The notes: a model not told the origin generated them from the letters alone. 64,000 bases of DNA from Bacteroidota bacterium (GCA_020160935.1 JAIUPL010000006.1:175172-239171), one strand, 5' to 3'. Counted from the stretch's first letter, positions 1 through 9,240 are shown. Numbers and translations: made by a program.

Positions 1-2
1 CG

Positions 3-482
3 AGTCCACCTCAGGTTGATTTAGGGGCCAAATCTGCCCGGATAGCCTGTTTTAACACGCAGGGAAAGGTTTTCGTTTGTAATACATCCGGTAGTGTGTC
101 AAGTGCTCAGGTTGGAAGCGCTGAATCAAAATCACTCGGATTGTTGATGCCGCTGGCAGAGGGAGAAAAAGCAGGTTTTGCTGTTTTGCAAGGCCGGCGC
201 CTGCGAACAAAAGTATATCAGGGCAACACCTTGAAAAGTGGTTTCGATCTTGAACTGCCCGTAGCACAAGACACAGTTTTCGAAGTAGGTGGTAATAATA
301 TCGGGTTGTTGGCCGGGAATAAACAGCAAATTTATCTGGTTGATAATCAAGGGAATATGCGCTCCGATTTTCCGCTTGCAGGTACCAGTCCTTTCCTGTT
401 AAAGCCGCTTCGTGCTGGAAGTCGAGAATCTGTCTTGATTGTTGCAAATAACAATCAGTTATATGCCTATTCCATTCGCTGA
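3..482 (+). CDS. C-terminal part of a protein of unknown function (5' end outside window)
   Basis: The reading frame is open from base 3 to a TGA at 480-482, so only the last 159 residues are present. The visible part alternates short beta-rich stretches with glycine turns (for example GGNNIGLLAGN, then QIYLVDNQGN, and a final NNNQLYAYSIR). This looks like blades of a beta-propeller in which each strand reads out a stored value. I do not recognise the family. The next gene begins 58 bases downstream on the same strand but has its own promoter-like element, so co-transcription is uncertain. An internal GTG at 96 could be misread as a start; the open frame to the window edge argues that the gene is truncated by the window. 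Confidence 0.6.
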   Translation, partial: SPPQVDLGAKSARIACFNTQGKVFVCNTSGSVSSAQVGSAESKSLGLLMPLAEGEKAGFAVLQGRRLRTKVYQGNTLKSGFDLELPVAQDTVFEVGGNNIGLLAGNKQQIYLVDNQGNMRSDFPLAGTSPFLLKPLRAGSRESVLIVANNNQLYAYSIR

Positions 483-487
483 GTAGG

Positions 488-495
488 TACCTTTG
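488..495 (+). promoter_or_regulatory. Bacteroidota -7 promoter element TACCTTTG
   Basis: TACCTTTG matches the Bacteroidota sigma-A -7 consensus TAnnTTTG and ends 45 bases before the ATG at 541. It would give a leader of about 40 bases for the E1 gene. No convincing -33 TTG was seen, so this is inferred from the -7 box and its position. Confidence 0.45.
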
Positions 496-540
496 CGCGC
501 TTCATGGCTTCTTCGATCAGATCAATTTTACCACCACCGT

Positions 541-2640
541 ATGCCGACGACTGCCCAGTCCATTAAAATCAAAAAAAACGACGCCCCACACCATCCTTCC
601 GTATCAAAACCTATATTGGAAAAATCTTTTCGTCTGATGGCTACTGCCAAATCCATGACGGAATTGTATGAAGCAAATTTCAAGTTGGTTAGTAAGTATG
701 TCCACGCGACATCCCGTGGCCATGAGGCTATTCAGATTGCTCTTGGAATGCAATTGCTTCCCCAGGATTATGTGTATCCATACTACCGCGACGACAGTAT
801 GTTGCTCGCAATGGGGCTTCGACCCTACGAGTTGATGCTGCAGTTGCTGGCAAAACGCGATGACCCATTTTCCGGAGGCAGGTCTTATTACTGCCATCCA
901 TCGCTTAAAGAGCCTGATTTTCCAAAAATCCCGCACCAAAGCAGCGCTACTGGTATGCAGGCTATTCCTGCCACGGGCGCGGCGATGGGGATGTGGTACC
1001 GTGAGCAAATAAAACGCGACCGGCAAATGCCATTGGTGGTGTGTTCGCTGGGTGATGCTGCGGTGACGGAAGGCGAAATCGCCGAGGCTTTTCAAATGGC
1101 TGTGTTAAAGAAACTGCCCGTTTTGTACCTTGTACAGGATAATGGCTGGGATATTTCTGCAAATGCCATGGAAACCCGTGTCGCCAACGCCGCTGAATAT
1201 GCCAAGGGATTCCCAGGACTGGAATCGGTGAGCATTGAAGGCAATGATTTTGAAGCCTGCTGGACAACTGTTCTGGATGTATTGAGCAAAATACGCCGCG
1301 AGCGCCGGCCTTTTCTCCTGCATGCCCGTGTGCCTTTGCTCAACCACCACACCTCCGGCGTTCGGAAAGAATGGTACCGGGATGACCTGAAAGAACACGA
1401 ATCGCGCGACCCCTATCCGCGCCTCCGTAAACTTTTACTGGACCATGGTTTTAGCGAAAAAGCCGTGAAAGCCATGGAGAAGGAGGCTGCAGAACTGGTT
1501 GCTGCGGATTTTAACGAGGCGCGCCAGGCAGAAGACCCGCGCCCGGAAGATTTGTTTACCGGCGCATTTGCACCTACGCCTGTTACAGAAGAAAAAGGAG
1601 ATAGAAGCCCGGCAAATGGTGAATCAAAAGTAATGGTGGATTGTGCCTTGTTCGCCATTGAAGAACTGATGCGCAAGCATCCTGAATGCCTGTTGTATGG
1701 GCAAGATGTGGGCAGCCGTTTGGGCGGCGTTTTTCGGGAGGCGGCAACACTGGCAACCAAATTTGGAGATCACAGGGTTTTTAATACTCCTATTCAGGAG
1801 GCATTTATTATCGGCAGTACGGCAGGGATGAGCGCTGTGGGACTAAAACCCATAGTGGAAGTGCAATTTGCAGATTATATATGGCCCGGGCTGAATCAGT
1901 TGTTTACAGAAGTAGCGCGTAGTTGTTATTTAAGCAATGGAAAATGGCCGGTTAGTTGTATCATCCGGGTGCCCATCGGCGCATATGGCAGCGGAGGGCC
2001 CTATCATAGCAGCAGCGTGGAAACGGTCGTTGCCAATATTCGCGGGATCAAAATTGCATATCCCAGCAATGGTGCAGACTTGAAAGGCTTGCTAAAAGCA
2101 GCATATTACGATCCGAATCCGGTTGTTATTTTCGAGCACAAGGGATTGTATTGGTCAAAAGTACCAGGCACAGAATCAGCCAGGTGCATTGAACCGGCGG
2201 AAGATTACGTACTGCCGTTCGGAAAAGCAGGAATAGCCCTGGAGGCTTCTGCAGAGAATATTCAACGTGGCCTGTCAATGGGTATTGTTACCTACGGCAT
2301 GGGTGTACACTGGGCGCTGAATGCTGCTACGCTTTATCCGGGCAGAGTAGAAATTCTGGATTTGCGCACCCTGTATCCGCTCGATGAAAATGCCATGTAC
2401 CATCTGGCGCGCCGACACGGGCGCATACTGGTTGTGACAGAGGAGCAAGTGAACAATTCTTTTGCGCAAACCCTTGCAGCCCGGATTCAGGAACATTGTT
2501 TTGAATTGCTGGATGCTCCTGTACGCACCATCGGCGCTGAAAATATGCCCGCAGTACCACTCAACAGTGTCCTGGAGCAAACGATGATTCCTTCCATTGA
2601 AAAGGTGGGAGCGGCAATCGGGAAGTTGCTGGAGTATTGA
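541..2640 (+). CDS. 2-oxoacid dehydrogenase E1, fused alpha and beta subunits
   Basis: Thiamine-diphosphate E1 component of a pyruvate or branched-chain 2-oxoacid dehydrogenase complex, with both subunits in one chain of 699 residues. The N-terminal half carries the E1-alpha core, including the cofactor motif that begins LGDAAVTEGE and ends QDNGWDIS. The C-terminal half (from about residue 360) is E1-beta, with LYGQDVG, FNTPIQEAFIIG, QFADYIWP and the SGGPYHSSS loop. A linker rich in charged residues joins them. The ATG at 541 is preferred over an in-frame TTG at 493, because the TTG overlaps the promoter-like box and the added residues look like no E1 N-terminus. Such alpha-beta fusions are common in Bacteroidota. 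Substrate (pyruvate versus 2-oxoisovalerate) cannot be fixed from this gene, and no E2 or E3 gene is in the window. Confidence 0.9.
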   Translation: MPTTAQSIKIKKNDAPHHPSVSKPILEKSFRLMATAKSMTELYEANFKLVSKYVHATSRGHEAIQIALGMQLLPQDYVYPYYRDDSMLLAMGLRPYELMLQLLAKRDDPFSGGRSYYCHPSLKEPDFPKIPHQSSATGMQAIPATGAAMGMWYREQIKRDRQMPLVVCSLGDAAVTEGEIAEAFQMAVLKKLPVLYLVQDNGWDISANAMETRVANAAEYAKGFPGLESVSIEGNDFEACWTTVLDVLSKIRRERRPFLLHARVPLLNHHTSGVRKEWYRDDLKEHESRDPYPRLRKLLLDHGFSEKAVKAMEKEAAELVAADFNEARQAEDPRPEDLFTGAFAPTPVTEEKGDRSPANGESKVMVDCALFAIEELMRKHPECLLYGQDVGSRLGGVFREAATLATKFGDHRVFNTPIQEAFIIGSTAGMSAVGLKPIVEVQFADYIWPGLNQLFTEVARSCYLSNGKWPVSCIIRVPIGAYGSGGPYHSSSVETVVANIRGIKIAYPSNGADLKGLLKAAYYDPNPVVIFEHKGLYWSKVPGTESARCIEPAEDYVLPFGKAGIALEASAENIQRGLSMGIVTYGMGVHWALNAATLYPGRVEILDLRTLYPLDENAMYHLARRHGRILVVTEEQVNNSFAQTLAARIQEHCFELLDAPVRTIGAENMPAVPLNSVLEQTMIPSIEKVGAAIGKLLEY

Positions 2641-2760
2641 TTTTGGGTGGTGTTTTTGTGTTTTAGTGTTTTGGAATTACGTTGCTCTTGGCATTTAGTA
2701 TTCATAATGCCGAGAGCGAAGCACCTCCAAAACACAAAAACACTAAAACACCAAAACCCT
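2641..2760. repeat. Intergenic inverted repeat IR1 with 8-bp tandem arms
   Basis: Arms at 2649-2674 and 2727-2752 are 26 bases long and are built from 8-base units of the gtgttttN type (variants end in a, t or g). The reverse complement of one arm matches the other except at two swapped bases. Inside is a second stem, gctcttggcat (2684-2694) with atgccgagagc (2707-2717), around a 12-base loop. It fills the whole gap between the stops of the convergent E1 and OsmC genes and could act as a bidirectional terminator. Related 8-base units occur in IR8 at 34.6 kb. Confidence 0.85.
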
Positions 2761-3205
2761 AAAACCCAAGTTTAGCATTCAATTCGATCGGAACGGCCGA
2801 CAGTGCTTTGCTAACCGGGCAGCCTGCTTTTGCTGCATTCGCATGTTCCTGAAATTGCGCCTCATCCAGGCCAGGTACGCTGGCTTCCAGATCGAGGGTA
2901 ATTTTCTGAAATGCCCAGCCTCCGCCACTGTTATCCATATCGATCGTAGCAGAGCAGCGGAGTTCGGTGGGTGTGAAACCTGCACCGCTCAGGCGGAAAC
3001 TCAATGCCATGATATAACAACCCGCATGTGCCGCCGCAATCAACTCTTCTGGGTTGGTGCCTGCTTTTCCATCTTCATTCTGGAAGCGTTTTAGTGCAGA
3101 GTAAGGGGTGTCTTGTAATACGCCGGAAGGTCCGTCGAGTTTGCCAGAGCCTTCCGCTCCGGTTCCTTGCCAAACAGCAGATGCTGTACGTTTGAAATGT
3201 GCCAT
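2759..3205 (-). CDS. OsmC-family organic hydroperoxide peroxidase
   Basis: Predicted thiol peroxidase of the OsmC/Ohr superfamily, 148 residues, the normal size. The two redox cysteines are visible in AHAGCYIMAL (Cys63) and KAGCPVSKAL (Cys129), and the family signature NPEELIAAAHA precedes the first. It reduces organic hydroperoxides, probably using dihydrolipoyl groups. I start at the ATG of MAHFKRT (3203-3205). The frame stays open further upstream only because it runs through the IR2 repeat, whose translation is a low-complexity Asn-Pro-His-Gln-Pro-Ser-type string. It converges with the E1 gene across IR1. Confidence 0.9.
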   Translation of the reverse strand: MAHFKRTASAVWQGTGAEGSGKLDGPSGVLQDTPYSALKRFQNEDGKAGTNPEELIAAAHAGCYIMALSFRLSGAGFTPTELRCSATIDMDNSGGGWAFQKITLDLEASVPGLDEAQFQEHANAAKAGCPVSKALSAVPIELNAKLGF

Positions 3206-3220
3206 TCGTGTGAAAAAAGA

Positions 3221-3396
3221 GGGTTGGTGAATGTTGATGTTGATGAGGGTTGATGAGGGTTGATGAGGGTTGATAAAGGTTGATGAGGGTTGATGAGGGT
3301 TGATATTCAGCCACTCGAATAAGATCGATTGCTTCATTTTTCGAGTGGCTGAATATCAACCCTCATCAACCTTTATCAACCCTCATCAACCCCTAA
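3221..3396. repeat. Intergenic inverted repeat IR2 with 10-bp tandem arms
   Basis: The core is a perfect 21-bp stem (3299-3319 with 3340-3360) around a 20-base loop. Outside the core, both arms are tandem copies of gttgatgagg. A single variant unit, gttgataaag, occurs once in each arm, but the left arm has one extra normal unit between it and the core. The shared variant indicates that one arm was copied from the other, or that the arms are homogenised, with later slippage. It lies between the OsmC start and the MFS stop, both on the minus strand. Confidence 0.88.
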
Positions 3397-3399
3397 CCA

Positions 3400-4638
3400 T
3401 CAGATTTCTTCAATATAATCCAAATCCGTATGAAATGTTTCTTTCATGCCGAACAATGCCAAAAAAGCGATCGCCAGGCATACTGCACCAACGATATAAC
3501 CGGCAGAAATAACACTTCCGGTAACGGCGGCGCTTTTGAGGTATTTAAAAGATTCGTTGATCGGTACTTGCATACCCCGTGCAAAATTGGGTACCGAGGT
3601 AGCCACGGTGGAACGCAGATTGGTACCGAATTGTTCAGCACCGATGGTTACAAATATTACCCAGAAACCGACAGAAATGCCCAGCACGAAATGGCTGGCA
3701 TAAAACATAGCCGGACTGCTGAATGGCAAGGCGAGATAGGCCAGTACGGCCAGTACGTCGAGTGTCAGAAAAATGGCCATGACTTTTATCCGGCTTTTCA
3801 GGTACTGGCTCAGAAGCCCGGATGCGAGATCGCCGAGAATCAGACCGGTATAGCACAGCGCGATCGCGTTACCGGCCAGGATGCCATCCAGTCCTTTTGC
3901 TTTTCCAAATTCAGGTGAAAAAAACACCAATACACCCACCACGAACCAGGTGGAGGTGCCGATAAAAATGCAACGCATAAAACGCGAAAACCGGCTCCAG
4001 TTGGTAAACAAGGCGAAGAAATTGCCCCGGCTGATATGACTCTGTTCCTGTACGGTTTTAAAAATGCCGGATTCCGCTACACTGATTCGGATGACCAGAA
4101 GCAAAATTCCTAATGCGCCACCAATAAAAAAACAATTGCGCCAGTCGAAAAACTTGTCAATGGCCCATGCCAGAAGCGCCCCGGAAAGGCCAATGGTGGC
4201 TACGACCATTGTTCCAATACCCCTTTTATGTTTGGGCAACACTTCTGCCACCAGGGTAATGCCTGCGCCCAATTCGCCAGCCAGGCCAACACCGGCCAAA
4301 AATCGATACAGCGCGTAATCCGTAAATCCTGTGGCGAAGCCGTTCAGAATATTTGCCAGGGAGTACAGGGCAATGGAAAAATACAACACTTTTACCCGCC
4401 CTTTTTTGTCGCCCAGCACGCCCCAAAGAATACCACCCACCAGCATACCGAACATCTGCCAGTTTTGCAGGGAAAGGCCCTTGTCTGTCAAATCCTGCCC
4501 GGAATACCCAAGGGCTGTGAGGCTTTTTACCCGTACAAAACCAAACAGAAGCAGATCATAAATATCCACAAAGTAACCCAGTGCGGCTACGATGACAGCC
4601 GCGTTGAATATGCGGTCAGTTAGATTGTTCTCTTTCAT
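3400..4638 (-). CDS. MFS transporter
   Basis: Inner-membrane permease of 412 residues with about twelve hydrophobic segments, the normal length for the major facilitator superfamily. The loop after the second membrane segment has the family motif A in the form GVLGDKKGR (residues 73-81). The glycine-rich pattern of the first half, such as RFLAGVGLAGELGAG, resembles the sugar-phosphate or metabolite:H+ symporter branch. The substrate is unknown. It is the last gene before IR2 on this strand and is separated from the upstream M16 gene by that gene's terminator, so it probably has its own promoter in 4639-4740. Confidence 0.85.
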   Translation of the reverse strand: MKENNLTDRIFNAAVIVAALGYFVDIYDLLLFGFVRVKSLTALGYSGQDLTDKGLSLQNWQMFGMLVGGILWGVLGDKKGRVKVLYFSIALYSLANILNGFATGFTDYALYRFLAGVGLAGELGAGITLVAEVLPKHKRGIGTMVVATIGLSGALLAWAIDKFFDWRNCFFIGGALGILLLVIRISVAESGIFKTVQEQSHISRGNFFALFTNWSRFSRFMRCIFIGTSTWFVVGVLVFFSPEFGKAKGLDGILAGNAIALCYTGLILGDLASGLLSQYLKSRIKVMAIFLTLDVLAVLAYLALPFSSPAMFYASHFVLGISVGFWVIFVTIGAEQFGTNLRSTVATSVPNFARGMQVPINESFKYLKSAAVTGSVISAGYIVGAVCLAIAFLALFGMKETFHTDLDYIEEI

Positions 4639-4741
4639 TCAATTTGCAAGATGGTGGAACGATGGTCGCAAAGGTTGTAAACTGTGGCGATATTCCAAAA
4701 CCCCAAATAACAAGGCGTTTTCTGGACGTAATTTGACCAAT

Positions 4742-4774
4742 AAAAAAGCGTAGAGCATGATTCATGCTCTACGC
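4742..4774 (-). terminator. Rho-independent terminator of the M16 peptidase gene
   Basis: A 27-base near-perfect palindrome, gcgtagagcatg then its complement (4748-4774), is followed on the minus strand by six T (A at 4742-4747). It lies 30 bases beyond the stop codon of the M16 gene. Confidence 0.8.
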
Positions 4775-4803
4775 CTCTCTCATATCTCACACCGCTCTAC
4801 TCT

Positions 4804-7575
4804 TTAGGGTTTTACTTTCTTGCTTACCACATTGCCATCTGCATCGATCTGGATTACTTCCATTCCCAGTTGTTGGAGACCGGGAAGGGTTTTTTCTGCA
4901 TCACCAGACAGGAACCAGCCCAGTTTGTTGGGTTGAACGATCGTTTTTGCTACATTTTGCACGTCCTGCAGACCCAGTTTTTGAACGCGATCGGAATATG
5001 TTTTCCAGTAATCATCTTTCAAACCGTATTTCACGATGTTGCGCGCACTGTTGTTTACAGCAAAATTGGTTTCCCACATACCGGCCATACCAAGCACCGT
5101 GTTCTGCTTGGTTTTGTCAAACTCCTGCTGCGTCATGGGTTTGTCGCCAACAAAGGAATTGACCTCCTTTACAACCTCCTGAACACTCTCCTTCGTTTTG
5201 TCGGTTTGAACGGAAGTAAATACCAAATAAGGGCGTTGGCCACGTGTGTTCTGAATAAAAGAACCGGCTCCATACGTCCAGTGTTTGTCTTCCCGAATAT
5301 TCAGGTTGATACGGCTGGTGAAATCTCCGCCCAGTACATTGTTCATTTGTTCGATAGCAGCCTCGTCCATTTGCCCGTATGGCTTGGTCAGGTAGCCGGA
5401 AACGATCATGGTTTGTTCGCTTTCCGGGCGGTCGATCAGGAAAATTTTATTGGACGCATCTGTATTTTTCACTTCAGGAATCACCTTTTTAGGTACTTCT
5501 CCTTTTTGCCAGGCGCCAAAACGTTTTTCCAGTTTTTCTACCAGTTCCGGCATGGTAATATCGCCGGTTACTACAATGGTTGCATTGTTTGGGCGCAGCC
5601 AGCGCGTGTAAAAGCCTTGCACATCACTAACTGCCAGCGTTTTTACCACATCGGCTTCGCCGGTGCCAGTCATCGGCATTCCATATGGGTGGTCTTTACC
5701 ATACAGGAACTCCGGCATCACACGCATGACCATGCTTTGAGGCTGCTTTTTCTCATTGGCGATCTGGTTGAGTTGCTGATCCTGCAGGCGTTTGAAGTCT
5801 TTTTCCGGGAAAGACGGATTCAGCAGTACATCTGCCATCAAGTCGAGGCTTGGATCGAGGCTCTGTTTCAGTGCGCTCAGCGTGACGTAGGAATAATCCA
5901 GGTCGCTGCTGGCATTCAGGCCGGCGCCGAGCAATTGCAGTTTCTCGCTGATCTGGAGGCTGTTCAAAGATTTGGTGCCTTCCGGGAGCATACGCATGGC
6001 GAGGGATGCAAGGCCTGATTTTCCGCCAAACTTGTCGGAACAGTAACCTGCATCAAACATCATGCTGGCTACTACCGTAGGGCTTTCTGTGCGACGCGTG
6101 AGTACGACTTTCATGCCGTTTTTAAGCGTAGCGCGTTGTATTTCAGGAAATTGAGCATTTACTCGTTTGTCTACATCAGGTACTTTCGAACGGTCAACAT
6201 CCGTTCCGGTTACGCTGTATTCCGGGAATGGGGTGCACACAAGGGTGAAACTTCCATCGCTGAGCCATTTTTTTCCGGCTTCGTGGATGTTTTTTGCAGT
6301 GGTTTCCTGATACCAGCGCAATGATTTTTTGTAGTAATCTGCACTGCCGCCATACACTTCATTGATGGCCAGGAGGTCGCTTTTACCTCCAAAACCACCA
6401 ATACGCTCCAGGCCTTTGATCGTGTTGGCAAAATATGCTGCTTTTACACGATTTACTTCTTCATCGGTTGGGCCGTTGGCGAGGAATTCGTTCAACACCT
6501 CGTGAATGGTGTTTTCAACTTCCTCTGCTGTTTTTCCGGTTTTTACATTGGCAGTGATGGTGAAATTACCGGCAATTTCATAGGGATTGACGTAAGCGAA
6601 AATGGAGGTGCAGGTTTGTTTTTCGTACACCAGTTTTTTGTAAAGACGGCTGTTTTTACCAGACGACAGTACATCGCTGAGCAGATCGAGCCAAACCAGT
6701 TCCTGGGAGCCCCATTGCGGAATGTTCCAGTTGATGTTAATCTGCGTTTGGGGTACCCGGTCCTGGAATTCGCCACGTGTATTACCAAAGCGTTTTGGAA
6801 TGTTTACCGTTGGACGGGCTACAGTCGGGCCGGAAGGTATGTTGCCAAAGTTTTTCAGCACCTTTTCATACGCTACTTCCGGTGTGATATCTCCGGCAAT
6901 CACAATGACTGCATTGGCTGCACCGTAATAGGATTTAAACCATTCCTGTACATCCTGCAGGGATGCAGCATTCAAGTCGGACATTTCACCAATAACCGTG
7001 TGCCCGTAAGGGTGGTACGGTGGAAACATTTCCTTTTGCATAATATCATAACCCTGTGCGTAGGGCTCATTATCGCCCTGGCGCTTTTCATTTTGCACCA
7101 CGCCTCGTTGCTCGTCAAGTTTGGCCTGGTCGATGGCGCCCAGCAAGTGGCCCATGCGGTCGCTTTCCAGCCAGAGCACCTGATCGAGCGCGCCCACCGG
7201 GATATTCTGGAAGTAATTGGTGCGGTCTTCATTGGTCGTTCCGTTCAGATCTGTCGCGCCAATGGCTTCCAGTGCCTGAAAATAATCGGTATTGAAGTGC
7301 TCCGAGCCATTGAACATGAGGTGTTCGAACAAGTGAGCAAAACCCGATTTGCCGGGTTTTTCATTTTTTGAACCTACATGATACCAGATGTTGACGGCCA
7401 CGATTGGCGCCTTGTGGTCTTCATGCACGATCAGCCGCAATCCATTTGGAAGCGTAAATTTGGTGTAAGGCACTTCAATCGTATTCGGATCATATACCGG
7501 ATACTCCTGTGCATTGACAGAGTTGATGCTTACAAAGAGAGATAAAAACAGTAGAAAGGCAAACGCTCGTTGCAT
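4804..7575 (-). CDS. M16 family zinc metallopeptidase with two M16 units (pitrilysin-like)
   Basis: Exported peptidase of 923 residues. Residues 1-22 form a signal peptide ending near VNAQ. The first M16 unit has the inverted zinc motif HLFEH (residues 81-85), with the distal glutamate probably Glu163 in QNEKRQ. The second unit, from about residue 500, keeps the fold pattern (GLASLAMRMLPEGT) but has lost the HxxEH motif, as is usual for the substrate-holding half. This arrangement fits periplasmic peptide degradation. The start is the ATG of MQRAFAF, because it creates the signal peptide; the frame upstream of it has no typical features. A strong terminator follows the gene. Confidence 0.92.
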   Translation of the reverse strand: MQRAFAFLLFLSLFVSINSVNAQEYPVYDPNTIEVPYTKFTLPNGLRLIVHEDHKAPIVAVNIWYHVGSKNEKPGKSGFAHLFEHLMFNGSEHFNTDYFQALEAIGATDLNGTTNEDRTNYFQNIPVGALDQVLWLESDRMGHLLGAIDQAKLDEQRGVVQNEKRQGDNEPYAQGYDIMQKEMFPPYHPYGHTVIGEMSDLNAASLQDVQEWFKSYYGAANAVIVIAGDITPEVAYEKVLKNFGNIPSGPTVARPTVNIPKRFGNTRGEFQDRVPQTQININWNIPQWGSQELVWLDLLSDVLSSGKNSRLYKKLVYEKQTCTSIFAYVNPYEIAGNFTITANVKTGKTAEEVENTIHEVLNEFLANGPTDEEVNRVKAAYFANTIKGLERIGGFGGKSDLLAINEVYGGSADYYKKSLRWYQETTAKNIHEAGKKWLSDGSFTLVCTPFPEYSVTGTDVDRSKVPDVDKRVNAQFPEIQRATLKNGMKVVLTRRTESPTVVASMMFDAGYCSDKFGGKSGLASLAMRMLPEGTKSLNSLQISEKLQLLGAGLNASSDLDYSYVTLSALKQSLDPSLDLMADVLLNPSFPEKDFKRLQDQQLNQIANEKKQPQSMVMRVMPEFLYGKDHPYGMPMTGTGEADVVKTLAVSDVQGFYTRWLRPNNATIVVTGDITMPELVEKLEKRFGAWQKGEVPKKVIPEVKNTDASNKIFLIDRPESEQTMIVSGYLTKPYGQMDEAAIEQMNNVLGGDFTSRINLNIREDKHWTYGAGSFIQNTRGQRPYLVFTSVQTDKTKESVQEVVKEVNSFVGDKPMTQQEFDKTKQNTVLGMAGMWETNFAVNNSARNIVKYGLKDDYWKTYSDRVQKLGLQDVQNVAKTIVQPNKLGWFLSGDAEKTLPGLQQLGMEVIQIDADGNVVSKKVKP

Positions 7576-7703
7576 ACCTGTGTGAATAATTTTGGTGAGC
7601 AAATAATCTGAAGCGTCGAAACGCCCGCCAAGGTTTGTTATTTCACACTGTATACTCAAAAGAGTTGGATAAAAGAATGCAGAATTGCTATAAACGGCAA
7701 ATC

Positions 7704-8078
7704 TCACTTGCCGGGCTGCTCCCATAGTTCGATTTTGTTGCCATCCGGGTCGAGTACCCATGCAAATTTTCCATATTCCATTTCCATTGGATCACCGATC
7801 AATTCTACTCCTTCGGCTTTCAGCGCTATTACCAATGCATCCAGATTTTCCACCCTCAGGTTGAGCATGAACGAGGTAGTAGACGGCGCGAAATAGTCGC
7901 TCTCCTGTTTGAAAAAACTCAACAAGTTGTAGGCATCAGGGCTTGGGTCGTCTTTAAAATTAAATTGTGCTCCCCATGACTCCATTGAAATGCCCAGGTG
8001 TGTGGCATACCATTGCCGGCTGCGCTCTACATCTTTGCAACGCAAAAATATGCCGCCGATACCAATTACTCTTTTCAT
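7704..8078 (-). CDS. VOC (glyoxalase/dioxygenase) superfamily protein
   Basis: Small protein of 124 residues with the paired beta-alpha-beta-beta-beta halves of the vicinal oxygen chelate fold. The C-terminal half ends FAWVLDPDGNKIELWEQ, the standard VOC ending with a metal-ligand glutamate at about residue 118. The expected first-half ligand position (GIFLRCKD) shows no His, so the metal site may be incomplete. I chose the ATG of MKRVIGIGG; upstream residues come from the terminator hairpin of the neighbouring gene. The reaction is unknown. Confidence 0.85.
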   Translation of the reverse strand: MKRVIGIGGIFLRCKDVERSRQWYATHLGISMESWGAQFNFKDDPSPDAYNLLSFFKQESDYFAPSTTSFMLNLRVENLDALVIALKAEGVELIGDPMEMEYGKFAWVLDPDGNKIELWEQPGK

Positions 8079-8102
8079 GTATAATCTTGTTTTTAGATGG
8101 AC

Positions 8103-8138
8103 AAAAAGAGCCGCTTGCGAGATACTCGCAAGCGGCTC
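8103..8138 (-). terminator. Rho-independent terminator after the DUF5362 pair
   Basis: Perfect 13-bp stem gagccgcttgcga (8108-8120) with its complement (8126-8138) and a 5-base loop. On the minus strand it is followed by five T (A at 8103-8107). It lies 18 bases past the stop of the downstream DUF5362 gene. Confidence 0.85.
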
Positions 8139-8155
8139 CGCGAAAAAAGATCGAC

Positions 8156-8635
8156 TCAATAATTGGCGCCGGTATCTGTCATTCGTCCAACGAAGATCAA
8201 TACCGCAACCAACATGATAAGGTAAAGTGCTATGAAAGTGATGGTCATAATACCATATAGTCTGAAATGATTTCGCAAGTTGAGCCAGGCATTGGCAAAT
8301 GCATTCTGGTCAGTAAAATTCAAGGCCCGGTTGATGCTGTTTGAAAACCGGAGGTGGTACAAAGCCAGGAAAAACACACATGCCAGCGCCCCGAGATACA
8401 ACAACACAATGACCCAGGAGAAGGAACCGATGAGAGAATTGACTGGCTCTGGAAGGGTTCCCATGGCTGCCATCATGCGCAAGGCTGGGATAATAGCCAG
8501 GGCCGACAACAGGTACAGCCCCGTAACAATAAAGCCTAAAACGGCAAAAAACATAGCCCATTTGGAAGTGATACGCCAGTTGGTTTCCATGCCAGGCGTA
8601 ACACGCAGATCACCATTATTGAAATTGGATTCCAT
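8156..8635 (-). CDS. DUF5362-type membrane protein (paralogue 1)
   Basis: Integral membrane protein of 159 residues with four hydrophobic segments (about residues 27-50, 72-92, 127-150 and the preceding amphipathic stretch). The pattern matches the Bacteroidota DUF5362 family: a soluble N-terminus, a TM pair, a conserved middle with YHLRFSNSINRALN and NAFANAWLNLRNHFR, then a final TM. It is a diverged copy of the gene just upstream, with 29 bases between them, so the two form a transcription unit. Function is unknown; a role as paired membrane subunits is inference. Confidence 0.75.
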   Translation of the reverse strand: MESNFNNGDLRVTPGMETNWRITSKWAMFFAVLGFIVTGLYLLSALAIIPALRMMAAMGTLPEPVNSLIGSFSWVIVLLYLGALACVFFLALYHLRFSNSINRALNFTDQNAFANAWLNLRNHFRLYGIMTITFIALYLIMLVAVLIFVGRMTDTGANY

Positions 8636-8664
8636 ATTGAAATTGGAAATTGAGTTCTGAAAAT

Positions 8665-9129
8665 TTAGAAAGTGCTGCGCATATTGGTAAGCATCGCAAT
8701 ACCAAAAATGAGGAACAATACGTACAAGGCAATGACAACGATTACCAGAATGCCAATAAACTTGTAGAAGCGCTTCAGGTAATCAAACCCGTCTTCCAGT
8801 GCATTGTTGTCGCCAGTATTGATGGCTAGTTTCGTCAGCGTCGAAAATTTGTAATAATACCAGGCTGGGAAAAAAAGCAATGCGGCATACAAAAACAAAA
8901 GCACCACTACAACCATTCCTTCTGCAGTTCCGGAGTTGACGCTCATTAATCCGCCAAAGAACATGCCCAGCATCATAAATCCTAGCCCAATAAACATGAG
9001 TACTGCCAGGAACAGTGCCCAGTTGGCGGTTTGTTGCCAATATCGGCGAATATCGTCGGTAATTTTAAGACCCTCGTCGGAAGCATCTGCTCCGAGACCG
9101 GCATCGAGGGGTTGATTCAGGTCTTCCAT
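8665..9129 (-). CDS. DUF5362-type membrane protein (paralogue 2)
   Basis: Membrane protein of 154 residues with the same architecture as the gene downstream: an acidic N-terminal tail of about 30 residues, two TM segments, a central YYKFSTLTKLAINTGDNNAL followed by FDYLKRFYKF, and a last TM ending near FGIAMLTNM. The aligned centres of the two copies (asparagine-rich linker and LKRF/LRNHF before the last TM) show tandem duplication. It is the first gene of the unit. Function unknown. Confidence 0.75.
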   Translation of the reverse strand: MEDLNQPLDAGLGADASDEGLKITDDIRRYWQQTANWALFLAVLMFIGLGFMMLGMFFGGLMSVNSGTAEGMVVVVLLFLYAALLFFPAWYYYKFSTLTKLAINTGDNNALEDGFDYLKRFYKFIGILVIVVIALYVLFLIFGIAMLTNMRSTF

Positions 9130-9212
9130 GTAGATTGTTTTTCGTTAAAAAGTTTTTGATGTTGTGTAGCGAAGGTAAGCGCTGCCTTCTATTTTTAGAT
9201 ACTTTGTTGGTG

Positions 9213-9220
9213 TAATTTTG
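9213..9220 (+). promoter_or_regulatory. -7 promoter element TAATTTTG
   Basis: TAATTTTG fits TAnnTTTG and lies 20 bases before the GNAT start, inside a 111-base gap between divergent genes. Confidence 0.35.
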
Positions 9221-9240
9221 AACCTCCTACCGAAACAAGG

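Noticed and set aside
4870..6018. A 382-codon plus-strand frame across the M16 gene
   Set aside because: The opposite strand holds an intact M16 protein; the frame has no domain and its codon pattern is that of a shadow.
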